A stretch of DNA of 64,000 bases, taken from Pseudomonas frederiksbergensis (GTDB taxonomy: Bacteria > Pseudomonadota > Gammaproteobacteria > Pseudomonadales > Pseudomonadaceae). Below, piece by piece: positions 9,209 through 17,655 of the stretch. Where the stretch lies: the NCBI RefSeq assembly GCF_000802155.2, contig NZ_JQGJ02000001.1, positions 372,001-436,000 on the forward strand. The letters run 5' to 3'. The translations under genes and the position numbers were made by a program. The notes under the pieces are model-generated. The model searched no databases and was not told the origin of the DNA. It worked only from the letters and a program-made list of their open reading frames with translations. Position 1 is the first letter of the stretch, and each line of letters starts with the position of its first letter.

Positions 9209-9531
9209 GGCGCCTCCGTTTCAGCGATGCGGTTGGCCCGGGTTTCGATCTGCATGCCGGGGCGCACCAGCGTCTGGCAGGCGCGACGTTTGTGGCGACC
9301 GTCGATCTTGACCAGGCAGCACTGGCACACGCCCATCCCGCAATAGGCACCGCTGAGCTGGCCGTGGTCGTTACGGGCGACCTGGCGTTGGCCCAGGGCC
9401 TGGATGACGGTGAGTACGGTTTCGCCCTGGGCGGCGTTGACAGCCTTTCCGTCCAGGTGCACGGTCATGTCAGCCTGTTTCAATGGCTGGATATCGAATT
9501 GTCGGTGTAATAGGTCTTGAGGTTGCATCAT
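9205..9531 (-). CDS. hcnA: Hydrogen cyanide synthase subunit HcnA (2Fe-2S)
   Basis: 108-residue ferredoxin-like subunit carrying a 2Fe-2S cluster; its ligands lie in GAYCGMGVCQCCLVK and in the later RRACQT. The start at 9531 was chosen over upstream in-frame codons because AAGGAAGA sits seven bases before it and because 108 residues fits HcnA (about 104); an ATG one codon later at 9528 is equally possible. It is the first gene of hcnABC. The leader has three GGA motifs, one in the ribosome-binding site, and an Anr-like box lies farther upstream. Confidence 0.88.
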   Translation of the reverse strand: MMQPQDLLHRQFDIQPLKQADMTVHLDGKAVNAAQGETVLTVIQALGQRQVARNDHGQLSGAYCGMGVCQCCLVKIDGRHKRRACQTLVRPGMQIETRANRIAETEAP

Positions 9532-9660
9532 GCAGCTCTTCCTTGAAAGTTCAGTCGGTGTCGGCTCCCTGCGGCACGCCACTCCCCGCCTTGCGTCAAT
9601 GCCCGTCGGCGACAGCGCACCAAAACAGGACAACGGGCGCAGCATGCTGGTGCACGGCGC
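9532..9660 (-). promoter_or_regulatory. hcnA: hcnA 5' leader with GGA motifs (possible RsmA/RsmE target)
   Basis: Read on the minus strand, the stretch before hcnA holds three GGA motifs: GGGGAGT near 9582, AGGGAGC near 9564 and AAGGAAG at about 9540, the last being the ribosome-binding site. GacA/Rsm control of hcnA through such GGA motifs is established in P. protegens; here it is inferred from the motifs alone. Confidence 0.45.
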
Positions 9661-9691
9661 AATAATGTTAGGGATTATTTGTGACGAAGTG

Positions 9692-9705
9692 TTGATCCAG
9701 GCCAG
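9692..9705 (-). promoter_or_regulatory. hcnA: Anr-like box upstream of hcnA
   Basis: On the minus strand this reads CTGGC-CTGG-ATCAA: one perfect FNR/Anr half-site and one poor half, close to the TTGGC-N4-ATCAA form I recall for hcnA promoters. With an activator centred near -41 the start site would fall near 9657, and TAACAT at 9665-9670 could serve as the -10. Oxygen-limited expression would fit known hcn control. Confidence 0.55.
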
Positions 9706-9808
9706 TAAACGCCCCCGCTCGTGCCCATGAACTTTTTTTCAGAAAGCCGACAGGTATTCTTTGGCAGAATGCTGCGCAGTCGCTCAATTTACTCACCCGG
9801 TACTGCCC

Positions 9809-10492
9809 ATGAACCGCATCCTGACCATCGAAGACGACGCCGTGACCGCCCGGGAAATCGTCGCCGAACTGACCCGCAACGGCCTGGACGTCGACTGGGT
9901 CGACAACGGCCGCGAGGGCCTGGAACGCGCGGTCAGCGGTGACTACGACCTGATCACCCTCGACCGCATGCTGCCCGAGCTCGACGGCCTGGTCATCGTC
10001 ACCACGCTGCGGACCATGGGGGTGGCCACGCCGATCCTGATGATCAGCGCCCTCTCCGATGTCGACGAACGCGTCCGTGGCCTGCGCGCCGGTGGCGACG
10101 ATTACCTGACCAAGCCGTTCGCCACCGATGAAATGGCCGCCCGGGTGGAGGTGTTGCTGCGACGCAACAACGGCGCCCGCGAACCGGAGACCGTCCTGCG
10201 GGTGGCGGACCTGGAACTGAACCTGATCAGCCGCGAAGCCAGCCGCAACGGGCAATTGCTCAGCCTGCTGCCCACCGAATACAAGTTGCTGGAATTCTTG
10301 ATGCGCAACAGCGGCCAGATCCTCTCGCGCATGATGATTTTCGAGGAAGTCTGGGGGTATCACTTTGACCCCGGCACCAACCTGATCGACGTCCACATCG
10401 GGCGCCTGCGCAAGAAAATCGACCCGCCGGGCCTGGAACCGCTGATTCGCACGGTACGAGGTTCCGGCTATGTCATTGCTGAACCCCGCTAA
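9809..10492 (+). CDS. OmpR-family response regulator
   Basis: 227-residue two-component regulator. Receiver domain 1-120 has the acidic pair DD (9-10), phosphoacceptor Asp52 (LITLDRML) and the conserved Lys in LTKPF. The winged-helix OmpR domain occupies about 130-225 (LLEFLMRNSGQILSR, NLIDVHIGRLRKKID). The start at 9809 (MNRILTIEDD) begins exactly at the family N-terminus. It overlaps the downstream kinase gene by 23 bp. It is divergent from hcnABC; whether it acts on that promoter is unknown, and its signal cannot be told from sequence. Confidence 0.9.
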   Translation: MNRILTIEDDAVTAREIVAELTRNGLDVDWVDNGREGLERAVSGDYDLITLDRMLPELDGLVIVTTLRTMGVATPILMISALSDVDERVRGLRAGGDDYLTKPFATDEMAARVEVLLRRNNGAREPETVLRVADLELNLISREASRNGQLLSLLPTEYKLLEFLMRNSGQILSRMMIFEEVWGYHFDPGTNLIDVHIGRLRKKIDPPGLEPLIRTVRGSGYVIAEPR

Positions 10493-11855
10493 GGGCTGGC
10501 GCTCTTCCAGCAGCCGCCTGCTGGCGCTCTACAGTGCGCTGTTCGTGATCTGGAGCGCGATCCTGATGGGGGTGATGTACTACGAGGTATTTGGCTATCT
10601 GGACAGCCTCGCCAAACATTCCCTGATGCAACGCCAGCACCTGTTCGCCCGTATCCATGGCGACCAACTGGAGGACGCGTTGATGGCCAGCCTGACGCTC
10701 GACGAACGCGGCGTCGATGCCTACGGCCTGTTCGACCCGACGCTGCGTCATCTGAGCGGACCGATCCAGCGCATCCCCGCCGACCTGCCGCTGGATGGCA
10801 AGATCCATATGCTCGGCGGTTGCGTCGATTCCGACGACCCGAGCATGCCGTCCGACAGTTGCGATGCGATAGCGACCCGGACCCAGGATGGTCGCTGGCT
10901 GGTGCTGGCGCGGGATAACGGCTCGTTGTTCGCCGTGACACGTATCATTTCACACGCGCTGTTCTGGGGCGTATCGCTGACCATCCTGCCGGGCATCGCC
11001 GGCTGGCACTTGCTGCGGCGCCGGCCGTTGCGGCGCATTCGCAAACTGCAAGCCAGTGCCGAAGCCATCGTCGCCGGTGACCTGACCCATCGCCTGCCAC
11101 TGTCGAGTCGCCGCGATGAGCTGGACATGCTGGCGGCGATCGTCAACGCCATGCTGGATCGCATCGAACGGCTGATGAACGAGGTCAAGGGCGTCTGCGA
11201 TAACATCGCCCATGACTTGCGCACTCCACTGACGCGCCTGCGGGCCCAGCTCTATCGCATCCAGCAGGAAGCGGCGGACGGCTCGCCCGAAGCGTTGCAG
11301 ATGGATCAGGTAATTGCCGAGACCGATACGCTGATGGCGCGGTTTCGCGGGTTGTTGCGGATCTCGGAACTGGAAGATCAACAGCGTCGCTCCGGGTTCA
11401 TGCGCCTAGATCCGCTGCAGCTGTTGCAGGAGTTGCATGACTTCTACCTGCCGCTGGCTGAAGAACGCGAGCTGGTGTTCACGCTGGAAGTACCCGACAG
11501 CCTGCCCCTGCTCAACGGCGACCGGGCGTTGCTGTTCGAGGCCGTATCCAACCTGCTGAGCAATTCCATCAAGTTCACCCCGCCGGGCGGCGAGGTGATC
11601 CTGCGCGGGATCGACCAGGGCGACAGCACCCGCATCGAAGTGCTCGACTCCGGGCCGGGCATTCCCGAGGCGGAACGCAAGGCGGTGTTTCGTCGTTTCT
11701 ACCGCGCCGAGGGCAGCAGCCAGCACGGCGGATTCGGCCTTGGCCTGTCCATCGTCGCGGCGATTGTCAATTTGCACGGGTTCACGCTGGAGGTGGATCG
11801 CAGCGAGTCGGGCGGTGCCCGGCTGGTGCTCGATTGCCGGGCGACATTGCTGTAG
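10470..11855 (+). CDS. HAMP-domain sensor histidine kinase
   Basis: 461-residue inner-membrane kinase paired with the preceding regulator. It shows TM1 at about 20-40 (ALYSALFVIWSAILMGVMYY), a periplasmic loop, TM2 near 160-180 (HALFWGVSLTILPGIAGW), HAMP, the H-box NIAHDLRTPLTRL, N-box SNLLSNSIKFTP and G boxes DSGPGIPE and GFGLGLSIV. The periplasmic loop has two cysteines (GGCVDS, SDSC) that could be redox- or metal-linked. The start overlaps the regulator's last codons, so the two are coupled. Confidence 0.9.
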   Translation: MSLLNPAKGWRSSSSRLLALYSALFVIWSAILMGVMYYEVFGYLDSLAKHSLMQRQHLFARIHGDQLEDALMASLTLDERGVDAYGLFDPTLRHLSGPIQRIPADLPLDGKIHMLGGCVDSDDPSMPSDSCDAIATRTQDGRWLVLARDNGSLFAVTRIISHALFWGVSLTILPGIAGWHLLRRRPLRRIRKLQASAEAIVAGDLTHRLPLSSRRDELDMLAAIVNAMLDRIERLMNEVKGVCDNIAHDLRTPLTRLRAQLYRIQQEAADGSPEALQMDQVIAETDTLMARFRGLLRISELEDQQRRSGFMRLDPLQLLQELHDFYLPLAEERELVFTLEVPDSLPLLNGDRALLFEAVSNLLSNSIKFTPPGGEVILRGIDQGDSTRIEVLDSGPGIPEAERKAVFRRFYRAEGSSQHGGFGLGLSIVAAIVNLHGFTLEVDRSESGGARLVLDCRATLL

Positions 11856-11881
11856 AGAGCGGCCCATGTGGGAACTGTACT

Positions 11882-11992
11882 TTGTGGCGAGGGGGTTAAT
11901 CCCCGCTGGACCTGCGAAGCAGGCCCCTCCTTTTGCAGGACTTACAAAGGCGAGCGCTTCGCACTCGGGCGGGGATGAATCCCCTGGCCACA
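11882..11992. repeat. Split family A palindrome with internal insert
   Basis: The outer arms TTGTGGCGAGGGG (left) and GGGGATGAATCCCCTGGCCACAA (right) match family A, but about 60 bp separate them, including a smaller GCGAAGC-type hairpin and the sequence GCGAGCGCTTCGCACTCG. It looks like two half-elements or a doublet. It follows the sensor kinase gene and precedes the convergent DUF1652 gene. Confidence 0.55.
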
Positions 11993-12015
11993 ATCACCTC
12001 CCATCGGCGAGGAGA

Positions 12016-12264
12016 TCAGGCCGGATCGCTGCGATGCAACGGGGTGTTCAGCAGTTCGTAGCGCAGTTCGTCGATCAGCTTCTCCAGGCCCTCTTCGGAC
12101 CGGATGCTGTCGACGCTCATGCCGCTGACCACCAGGTCGACCTCGCCGCTTTCCTGGTGGTACAGACGTATCGTGAGCGTGCCGTCGCCATTAAGGTTGC
12201 ATTCGCAGGACAGCGGGGCAAAACTTTTCTCGAGACGGGCACGTAGCGGAGCAAGATGGGTCAT
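12016..12264 (-). CDS. DUF1652 family protein
   Basis: 82-residue cytoplasmic protein of a family known chiefly from Pseudomonas; no function is established. Typical features are seen: an ELRR-like LAPLRARLEKSF opening, SCECNLNGDGTLTIRL, and the LIDELRYELL end. The start at 12264 (MTHLAPL) gives the family length; upstream in-frame codons are not conserved-looking. It stands alone between the two-component pair and the PAS-LuxR regulator. Confidence 0.75.
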   Translation of the reverse strand: MTHLAPLRARLEKSFAPLSCECNLNGDGTLTIRLYHQESGEVDLVVSGMSVDSIRSEEGLEKLIDELRYELLNTPLHRSDPA

Positions 12265-12503
12265 CGGTCGCACCTCAGCTTCGAAGTCGCAAATGACCGG
12301 TGGACGCACCCGGCCTCCTGGCTCCCGCGGACGTCCTGTCGATCTCACATTTGAACGGTTTGTTGCGCATTGTGGCGTATTCCTTGACTGTTTCGTGGGG
12401 ACGCGGCGTCAATAGCTATGCCGCACCCTCTCAGCCTAAGGACGTAAGCGACCGTGCAGAACCCGAATTTGCACCAAAGCGCCAGGTGCATATGCACTAG
12501 CCA
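12265..12503. other. Intergenic region upstream of DUF1652 gene
   Basis: About 240 bp without a credible gene. It holds the DUF1652 promoter side and the 3' flank of the PAS-LuxR gene, which is read on the same strand. I see no strong terminator, tRNA or repeat. Confidence 0.5.
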
Positions 12504-13988
12504 TCACGGTGCCTTCATCCGCCATTCGTTCGAGAACAGCCCCCTTTCCCGCGCCCAGACAATCGCCTCGCTGCGGCTGTGAACGTCGAGTTTGGAATAC
12601 AGCGTCGCCACGTGATTGCGAACGGTGTTGGGGGCCAGCTTCAAGCGTGCGGCGATTTCCTTGTCCGCCAACCCTTCGCAGATCAGCCCCAGCACGTCAC
12701 GCTCCCGGGCCGTCAGTTCTGTGAACGACGTCGTCGGGGTTTGCGCGTTGATGCTTTTCACGTTGGCAAGTTTTTCAATCAACGTCCGACTGAACCATGA
12801 GGCGTCCTTCATCACTTCTTCGATGGCGGCGACCAGTTCCAGCTCCGAGCGCTTGCGTTCGGTAATGTTCATCAGCACCAGCAGATAGCAGGGCTGGTCC
12901 TGGATGAGCACGGTGTCGGCCGCCACTTCGCAATCGATCTGTTCGCCGCCTTTCTTGTGCACCTTGATGTCGACGCTGGACACGGCGGCGGATTTTTCCA
13001 ACCGGGCAAACAGTGTCGCACCCGCCGTCTTGTCGAGAAATCCGATTTCCTCTACGGTCTTGCCCAGCAGCTCTTCGCTGGCGTAACCGGTCGCCTGGAG
13101 AAAGGCTTCGTTGATTTCCAGCAGTTGTTGCTCGGCGCTGCAAATCAGGGTCGGTACCGGAGACAGGCGGAATGATTTGGCAAAACGCTCCTCGCTTTGG
13201 CGAAGCGCTGTCTCGGCCTTGCGTCGGGGCTCCATGTCCATGAAGGAAAACAGCATGCAGTCTTCATCGTGCAGGTCCAGTGGCTGACCGGCGACAATCA
13301 CTTGTTTGTTGGTGCCGTCGGGCAAGCGCATTTCCGCCTGCATCTGCGGAATGGTCGCACCCTGGCCCAGGCGCTCGATCGCCAGGTCACGCTTCTCGGC
13401 CGCCTCGAGCACGTCCAGCTCATACACCGAACGCCCGATCACCTGTTCACGGCTGTAGCCGGTCATCTCCAGGAAACCGGCATTGACCTTGATGTAGCGC
13501 AAATCGCTGAGACGACAGATCACCGCCGGCGCCGGGTTGGCGGCAAAGGTTCTCTCGAAACGTTGCTCGGCGCTGGCCCATTCGGTGGCATCGCTGAGAA
13601 TCAGCACCAGGTACTCCGGCTCGCCGGCACGGTCGCTCAAGACCATGCTGCGGATGCGATGCACCCAGGTCCGATCCGGGTCGGCGTCTGGCGTGACTTC
13701 CACCAGCACATCGCTGAACTCATCGCCACGAGCGACGCGGGCAATGGGGTAGTTGTCTTCGGGCAGCGGGTGGTTGTTGCGGTAGCGCAGATGGAAACGC
13801 TTGGCGTATTGCTTGGCATTGGCGCCCAGTTCGCCGAGCTCCGTGACGCCGTGCATGGCCAGGGCGGCTTCATTGGCCCAGGCGATGGTCTGGTCGACCT
13901 CGACGAGTATCACGCCGTCCGACAACCCGGCGATGATCTGCAGTAACTGGCGGCGATTGGTATCGGTGTTCGGGACGTCCTGATTCAT
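12504..13988 (-). CDS. Triple-PAS sensor with C-terminal LuxR-type DNA-binding domain
   Basis: 494-residue cytoplasmic regulator with no membrane segment. Three PAS modules follow one another: about 8-125 (GLSDGVILVEVDQTIAWANEAAL), 135-260 (FAANPAPAVICRLSDLRYIKVN) and 265-385 (FRLSPVPTLICSAEQQLLEINEAF). The LuxR/FixJ-type HTH is at about 430-490 (LTARERDVLGLICEGLADKEIA). There is no kinase or receiver domain, so it is a one-component regulator sensing a ligand or redox cofactor directly. The ATG at 13988 has GGAG five bases upstream; a GTG at 14009 is an alternative. Targets and ligand are unknown. Confidence 0.85.
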   Translation of the reverse strand: MNQDVPNTDTNRRQLLQIIAGLSDGVILVEVDQTIAWANEAALAMHGVTELGELGANAKQYAKRFHLRYRNNHPLPEDNYPIARVARGDEFSDVLVEVTPDADPDRTWVHRIRSMVLSDRAGEPEYLVLILSDATEWASAEQRFERTFAANPAPAVICRLSDLRYIKVNAGFLEMTGYSREQVIGRSVYELDVLEAAEKRDLAIERLGQGATIPQMQAEMRLPDGTNKQVIVAGQPLDLHDEDCMLFSFMDMEPRRKAETALRQSEERFAKSFRLSPVPTLICSAEQQLLEINEAFLQATGYASEELLGKTVEEIGFLDKTAGATLFARLEKSAAVSSVDIKVHKKGGEQIDCEVAADTVLIQDQPCYLLVLMNITERKRSELELVAAIEEVMKDASWFSRTLIEKLANVKSINAQTPTTSFTELTARERDVLGLICEGLADKEIAARLKLAPNTVRNHVATLYSKLDVHSRSEAIVWARERGLFSNEWRMKAP

Positions 13989-14090
13989 TCGGTCTCCATG
14001 GGTCGTCACGTTCAGGCGTGGATGCGTTGAAGGTTACGACCACGTGGGCTTGCGATAGTGCGCCCTGCTCATGGCAACGCCGCGAAGGCC

Positions 14091-15737
14091 CTAGTGGCCG
14101 CTGAACCTCAGCCTCGACAACCTGCGCAGATCCCCGTCACGGTAATAATCGTCGCTCCAGCTGTCGTCCGGCGCCAGGGGCTTGACCTGCTTGAGGGCAA
14201 GCTTTTTTGCAAAATAGCGGAACCGGTAATGTTCGTAGAAACGCAGCAGTTCAAGCCCGTAGCGGTCGGCCAGGTCGGTGTCGCCCTGGATGATCAGGTA
14301 GTTCTCGTCGTTACTGGTGCTGGCGGCGGCGCTGAGGTTGTGGCTGCCGCTGATGATGGTCGGTGCGTCACTGGTGAAGTCGGTGACCACGGCCTTGGTG
14401 TGAACCAGCAGGTTGCCCTTCTGGCCTTTCATGTTTTCCCTGAGCCAACCTTCCAGGCCGGTATTGAGCAGCGCGGTGGCGGCGAATTCGGCGGTGCGGT
14501 CGGCATGGAAACCGGTGATGCGGCTGGTGGTGTTTTGCAGGCCGTAGCGCAGGATGTCGTCATTCGGCTGACCGAGCAAGGCATCGAGAATCCGCTCGGG
14601 CAAGACGAACGCCGTGACGAACAGCAGGTCTTTGCGCGCCGCCATGATGATCTCGACAAAGCGATCCAGATCGCCCTTGCCGCTGCGGGGCGAGAACCCG
14701 GCGAAGAGTTTTTCGTCGGCGACCATGGGATTGTTGAGTGTCAGCCAGTCTCGGGTGGCGTCGACGTCCTCAGGCGTCCCCCAGATCTGCTCGAACACCT
14801 GGCGATAGCTTTTGCTGATACGGGGGTCGTCCAGCACATGGATGACGTTGGCCTGGCGATAGACGCCATTGGCGGTGAAATTGGTGCTGCCGCACAGCAC
14901 CGCCTCGGGCGTTGAGGTCCCCTGCGAGTCGACTTTGCTCAGGACAATGAACTTGTCATGGAAGATGCCGTGGGTGACCCGCCCACGTTTGTTCGCCGCT
15001 GGCAGCTTCTCCAGGCTGGCTTCGTTGCTGATTGTCGCGTCGTCCTCCGGCTGGGCATGGTAAAGCACCCTCACCCGCGCGCCTCGCGCATGGGCCGCAT
15101 TCACCGCCTCGACAATCACCGGCAGTTCGTATTCGTAGATGGCCACGTCCAACGCCCAACTGGCATCCAGGGCCCGGTCGATGAAGCCGACCAAGCGCCC
15201 CAGCAAACCGTTCTCCAGCCAGCGCCGCGGCGCGTCCGGCCAGTCTTCGATGGACAGCTTCCGGTTGGCGCTGATCAGCGCATCCAATTCGGGAAACTTG
15301 CGCTGGAACGCCTGGCTGGCGGCCACGGCGCGATTGAACATGACCCGCTGGTCGACGGGTTGGCCGTCATCACTGGTGACCGTCACCTCGAGGAACTCGC
15401 CCAACTGCGGCGCATCGGGACTGCCATAGGCCAGGTGCACGCGGTAATGGATCGTCACGCCGGGATTGACCGCGTAGTCGGCCCAGCGAAATTTCTGCAA
15501 CGGCGCCTTGTCGCTGGGCGTGGCGTGGAATTGGGGGAAAGTGTGGGCCTTGCCGGGGAAGGTCAGGCTGTTGAACAGGAACAGCCAGGGCTTGTCACCG
15601 TGCTGCTTCTCGATGGCAAAGCCCAGCAACCCCTTGCGCCGTGGTTCGGCGAGGTCCATGGCGAGCAGGACGCCGTTGGTGCCGGCGTAGGCCTTGACCC
15701 GGAAATCGTCCTGGGGATTGGTGACGAGTACGCGCAT
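14091..15737 (-). CDS. Phospholipase D-like (HKD) protein
   Basis: 548-residue protein with two HKD motifs characteristic of the phospholipase D/nuclease superfamily: GIFHDKFIVL (about 265) with STNF, and LLVHTKAVVTDF (about 450) with GSHNLS. The N-terminal 170 residues form a separate beta-rich domain. No signal peptide is seen, so the protein is probably cytoplasmic or exported by an unrecognised route. The start at 15737 has AAGGAG eight bases upstream. Phosphodiesterase action on lipid or nucleic acid is likely; the substrate is not determinable. It is a single gene downstream of the cobalt chelatase operon. Confidence 0.82.
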   Translation of the reverse strand: MRVLVTNPQDDFRVKAYAGTNGVLLAMDLAEPRRKGLLGFAIEKQHGDKPWLFLFNSLTFPGKAHTFPQFHATPSDKAPLQKFRWADYAVNPGVTIHYRVHLAYGSPDAPQLGEFLEVTVTSDDGQPVDQRVMFNRAVAASQAFQRKFPELDALISANRKLSIEDWPDAPRRWLENGLLGRLVGFIDRALDASWALDVAIYEYELPVIVEAVNAAHARGARVRVLYHAQPEDDATISNEASLEKLPAANKRGRVTHGIFHDKFIVLSKVDSQGTSTPEAVLCGSTNFTANGVYRQANVIHVLDDPRISKSYRQVFEQIWGTPEDVDATRDWLTLNNPMVADEKLFAGFSPRSGKGDLDRFVEIIMAARKDLLFVTAFVLPERILDALLGQPNDDILRYGLQNTTSRITGFHADRTAEFAATALLNTGLEGWLRENMKGQKGNLLVHTKAVVTDFTSDAPTIISGSHNLSAAASTSNDENYLIIQGDTDLADRYGLELLRFYEHYRFRYFAKKLALKQVKPLAPDDSWSDDYYRDGDLRRLSRLRFSGH

Positions 15738-15874
15738 GGTTTCACTCCTTTGAGGTTGCCTGAGCATAGGGCAGTAATGCTGATCTGGTGGCAGGTCATC
15801 GAAACCGAGGCGATTCCATCGCGAGCCTGCTCCGGGCGGCGTCCGACGATGGGGCCTTGTAAGTCTCGCAACAC

Positions 15875-16513
15875 TCAGGTCGCTTCATCGATATGCCGAT
15901 ACTCAGCCCCCAACTGCCCCGCCAATTGCCGCGCCCGGCCCAGGCGGATCGGGCCGCGCTCGATGTCGATCAACAGGCTGGGGCAATCGAGGGGTGACAG
16001 GGGCTGGCCATCTTTCACCCGCCCATCGGTCATCAGCAGCACCCGTTGTTGTTCCGCCGGGAAGCGCTTGCGCCGGGACGCCAGCCAACGCTGCGCCTCG
16101 CTCACCGCCGCCAGCAACGGCGTGCCGCCCCCGGCGCCTAGCGCGTCGAGCCAATGTCCCAGACCGGTGGAGGCCTTGAGCCCTTGCACTTGCCACGTCG
16201 GCGTGGCGCCGCTGGCCGTCAACAGCGCCAACCGCGCGCGTTGGCGGTAGGCGTCGTCGAACAGCTGCGCGAGCAGGCCCTTGCCGTCGCTCAAGGCCCG
16301 ATGACGACAGGTCGAGGCCGACGCATCGACGATCACCAGCCACAGCTCATGGGCTGAACGGTGCCGCGATTTGAAACGCAGGTCTGCGAGCAAGCGCGGA
16401 CGTCCTTTCAGTAACGTGCCCGGCCAGTCCATCGCGCCGTTGGACGCCGCTTTGCCGTGGCCTTGGCGCCCTTGGTCCAACCGTCCCGGACGGGGTCTGG
16501 CATTCGCCCCCAT
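15875..16513 (-). CDS. chlD: ChlD-like von Willebrand A subunit of cobalt/magnesium chelatase
   Basis: Short ChlD-type protein made essentially of a vWA domain: the MIDAS motif VDASAST, the GGGTPLL threonine loop and MTDGR are all present. An Arg/Gly-rich linker precedes the domain. With the AAA+ partner upstream and CobN it should form the ATP-driven cobalt chelatase of aerobic B12 synthesis. The start is uncertain: ATG 16513 lies 21 bp after the chlI stop but inside a hairpin loop, ATG 16609 would overlap chlI by 76 bp, and an internal ATG (MDWPGTLL) lies farther in. Coordinates use 16513. Confidence 0.8.
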   Translation of the reverse strand: MGANARPRPGRLDQGRQGHGKAASNGAMDWPGTLLKGRPRLLADLRFKSRHRSAHELWLVIVDASASTCRHRALSDGKGLLAQLFDDAYRQRARLALLTASGATPTWQVQGLKASTGLGHWLDALGAGGGTPLLAAVSEAQRWLASRRKRFPAEQQRVLLMTDGRVKDGQPLSPLDCPSLLIDIERGPIRLGRARQLAGQLGAEYRHIDEAT

Positions 16514-16532
16514 CGGCGAACGGGGGCGAATG
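16501..16532. other. Perfect 11-bp hairpin between chlI and chlD
   Basis: Arms CATTCGCCCCC (16501-16511) and GGGGGCGAATG (16522-16532) flank a 10-base loop. On the minus strand it begins two bases after the chlI TAG and the candidate chlD ATG at 16513 sits in its loop. No U-tract follows, so a simple terminator is unlikely. Confidence 0.75.
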
Positions 16533-16533
16533 C

Positions 16534-17541
16534 CTAGGGCTTTTTTGGCCAGCTCGGCACGTCTCGACGGGCGCCGGTCGGCAATGCCCGAGCCGGCAGG
16601 TCGCCCCATTGCCCCTGTCCTTCACGGGATTGGCTGGTTTCATTCGGGTTCGAGGTTGGTGCCTGGGTTGGCGCTGGGGCCGGTGCGGTGTGCTCGCGGC
16701 GGCGATGACGCAAGGCAAACTCGGCCACCGCGTCGATGTCTTCATCGGCGATGGCTTGCGCGCCACGCCAGGCGGCATGGGCGCGGGCGGCCCGCAACCA
16801 GACCAGGTCGGCGCGCAGCCCATCGACCCCGGCGGCAAAGCAGCGCTCGGTAATCTGTGCCAGCGCCGTGTCATCCAGGGGGATCTGGAGCAGGCACGTG
16901 CGGGCCTGTTGGCAGCGTTCACGCAACCGTTGCTGGGCCGGCTCCCACTCGGCGCAAAACGCCGCTGGATCGCTGTCGAAATCCAGGCGACGGCGGATGA
17001 TCTGCCCACGTTCGGCCGGGGCGGTGTGCCCGTCGAGGGCCACGTTGAGGCCGAAGCGGTCGAGCAATTGCGGACGCAGCTCGCCTTCTTCCGGGTTCAT
17101 GGTGCCGATCAACACGAAACGCGCCGAATGCCGGTGGGAAATGCCGTCGCGCTCGATCAGGTTGGTTCCGCTGGCGGCGACATCCAACAGCAGGTCCACC
17201 AAGTGATCCGGCAGCAGGTTCACCTCATCGACGTACAACACGCCGCCGTCGGCCTTGGCCAGCACGCCTGGGGAAAACTGTGCGCGCCCTTGCCCCAACG
17301 CCGCGTCCAGGTCGAGGGTGCCTACCAGTCGTTCCTCAGTGGCGCCAAGCGGCAAGGTCACGAACTGACCGCTGGCCAACAGATCCGCCAGCCCTCGGGC
17401 CAGGGTGGACTTGGCCATCCCGCGCGGGCCTTCGATCAACACCCCGCCAATCTTCGGATCGATGGCCGCCAGGCACAGGGCCAATTTCAGCGCATCGGCA
17501 CCGACCACGGCGGCGAGGGGGAAATGCGGGGTGTCGGTCAT
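16534..17541 (-). CDS. chlI: ChlI-like AAA+ ATPase subunit of cobalt/magnesium chelatase
   Basis: 335-residue AAA+ ATPase. It has Walker A GPRGMAKST, Walker B GGVLYVDEVNLL and sensor-type GTMNPEEGELRPQLLDRFG, all characteristic of BchI/ChlI. The C-terminal 40 residues are a Pro/Ala/Glu-rich tail. In Pseudomonas, which lack alphaproteobacterial CobS/CobT, a ChlI/ChlD pair next to CobN is thought to power cobalt insertion into hydrogenobyrinate a,c-diamide. It follows cobN after a family A palindrome. Confidence 0.88.
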   Translation of the reverse strand: MTDTPHFPLAAVVGADALKLALCLAAIDPKIGGVLIEGPRGMAKSTLARGLADLLASGQFVTLPLGATEERLVGTLDLDAALGQGRAQFSPGVLAKADGGVLYVDEVNLLPDHLVDLLLDVAASGTNLIERDGISHRHSARFVLIGTMNPEEGELRPQLLDRFGLNVALDGHTAPAERGQIIRRRLDFDSDPAAFCAEWEPAQQRLRERCQQARTCLLQIPLDDTALAQITERCFAAGVDGLRADLVWLRAARAHAAWRGAQAIADEDIDAVAEFALRHRRREHTAPAPAPTQAPTSNPNETSQSREGQGQWGDLPARALPTGARRDVPSWPKKP

Positions 17542-17586
17542 GTCGTTCTCTCAAGCTGTCCGGTGAGGTTCAGGCAATACAGTATC

Positions 17587-17616
17587 TGTGGCGAGGAGAT
17601 TTATCCCCTCGCCACA
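17587..17616. repeat. Intergenic palindrome, family A
   Basis: TGTGGCGAGGAGA-TTTA-TCCCCTCGCCACA-type hairpin with a single mismatch, in the gap between cobN and chlI. Same family as 2634-2661 and 59255-59284. Confidence 0.75.
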
Positions 17617-17655
17617 GATATATCCCATCACCATAGATATCTGTCTTGGCTAAAG

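Noticed and set aside
6550..9531. Octopine/nopaline oxidase instead of cyanide synthase
   Set aside because: The families are related, but gene order, subunit lengths (108/468/419), the Anr-like box and GGA leader all fit hcnABC better.
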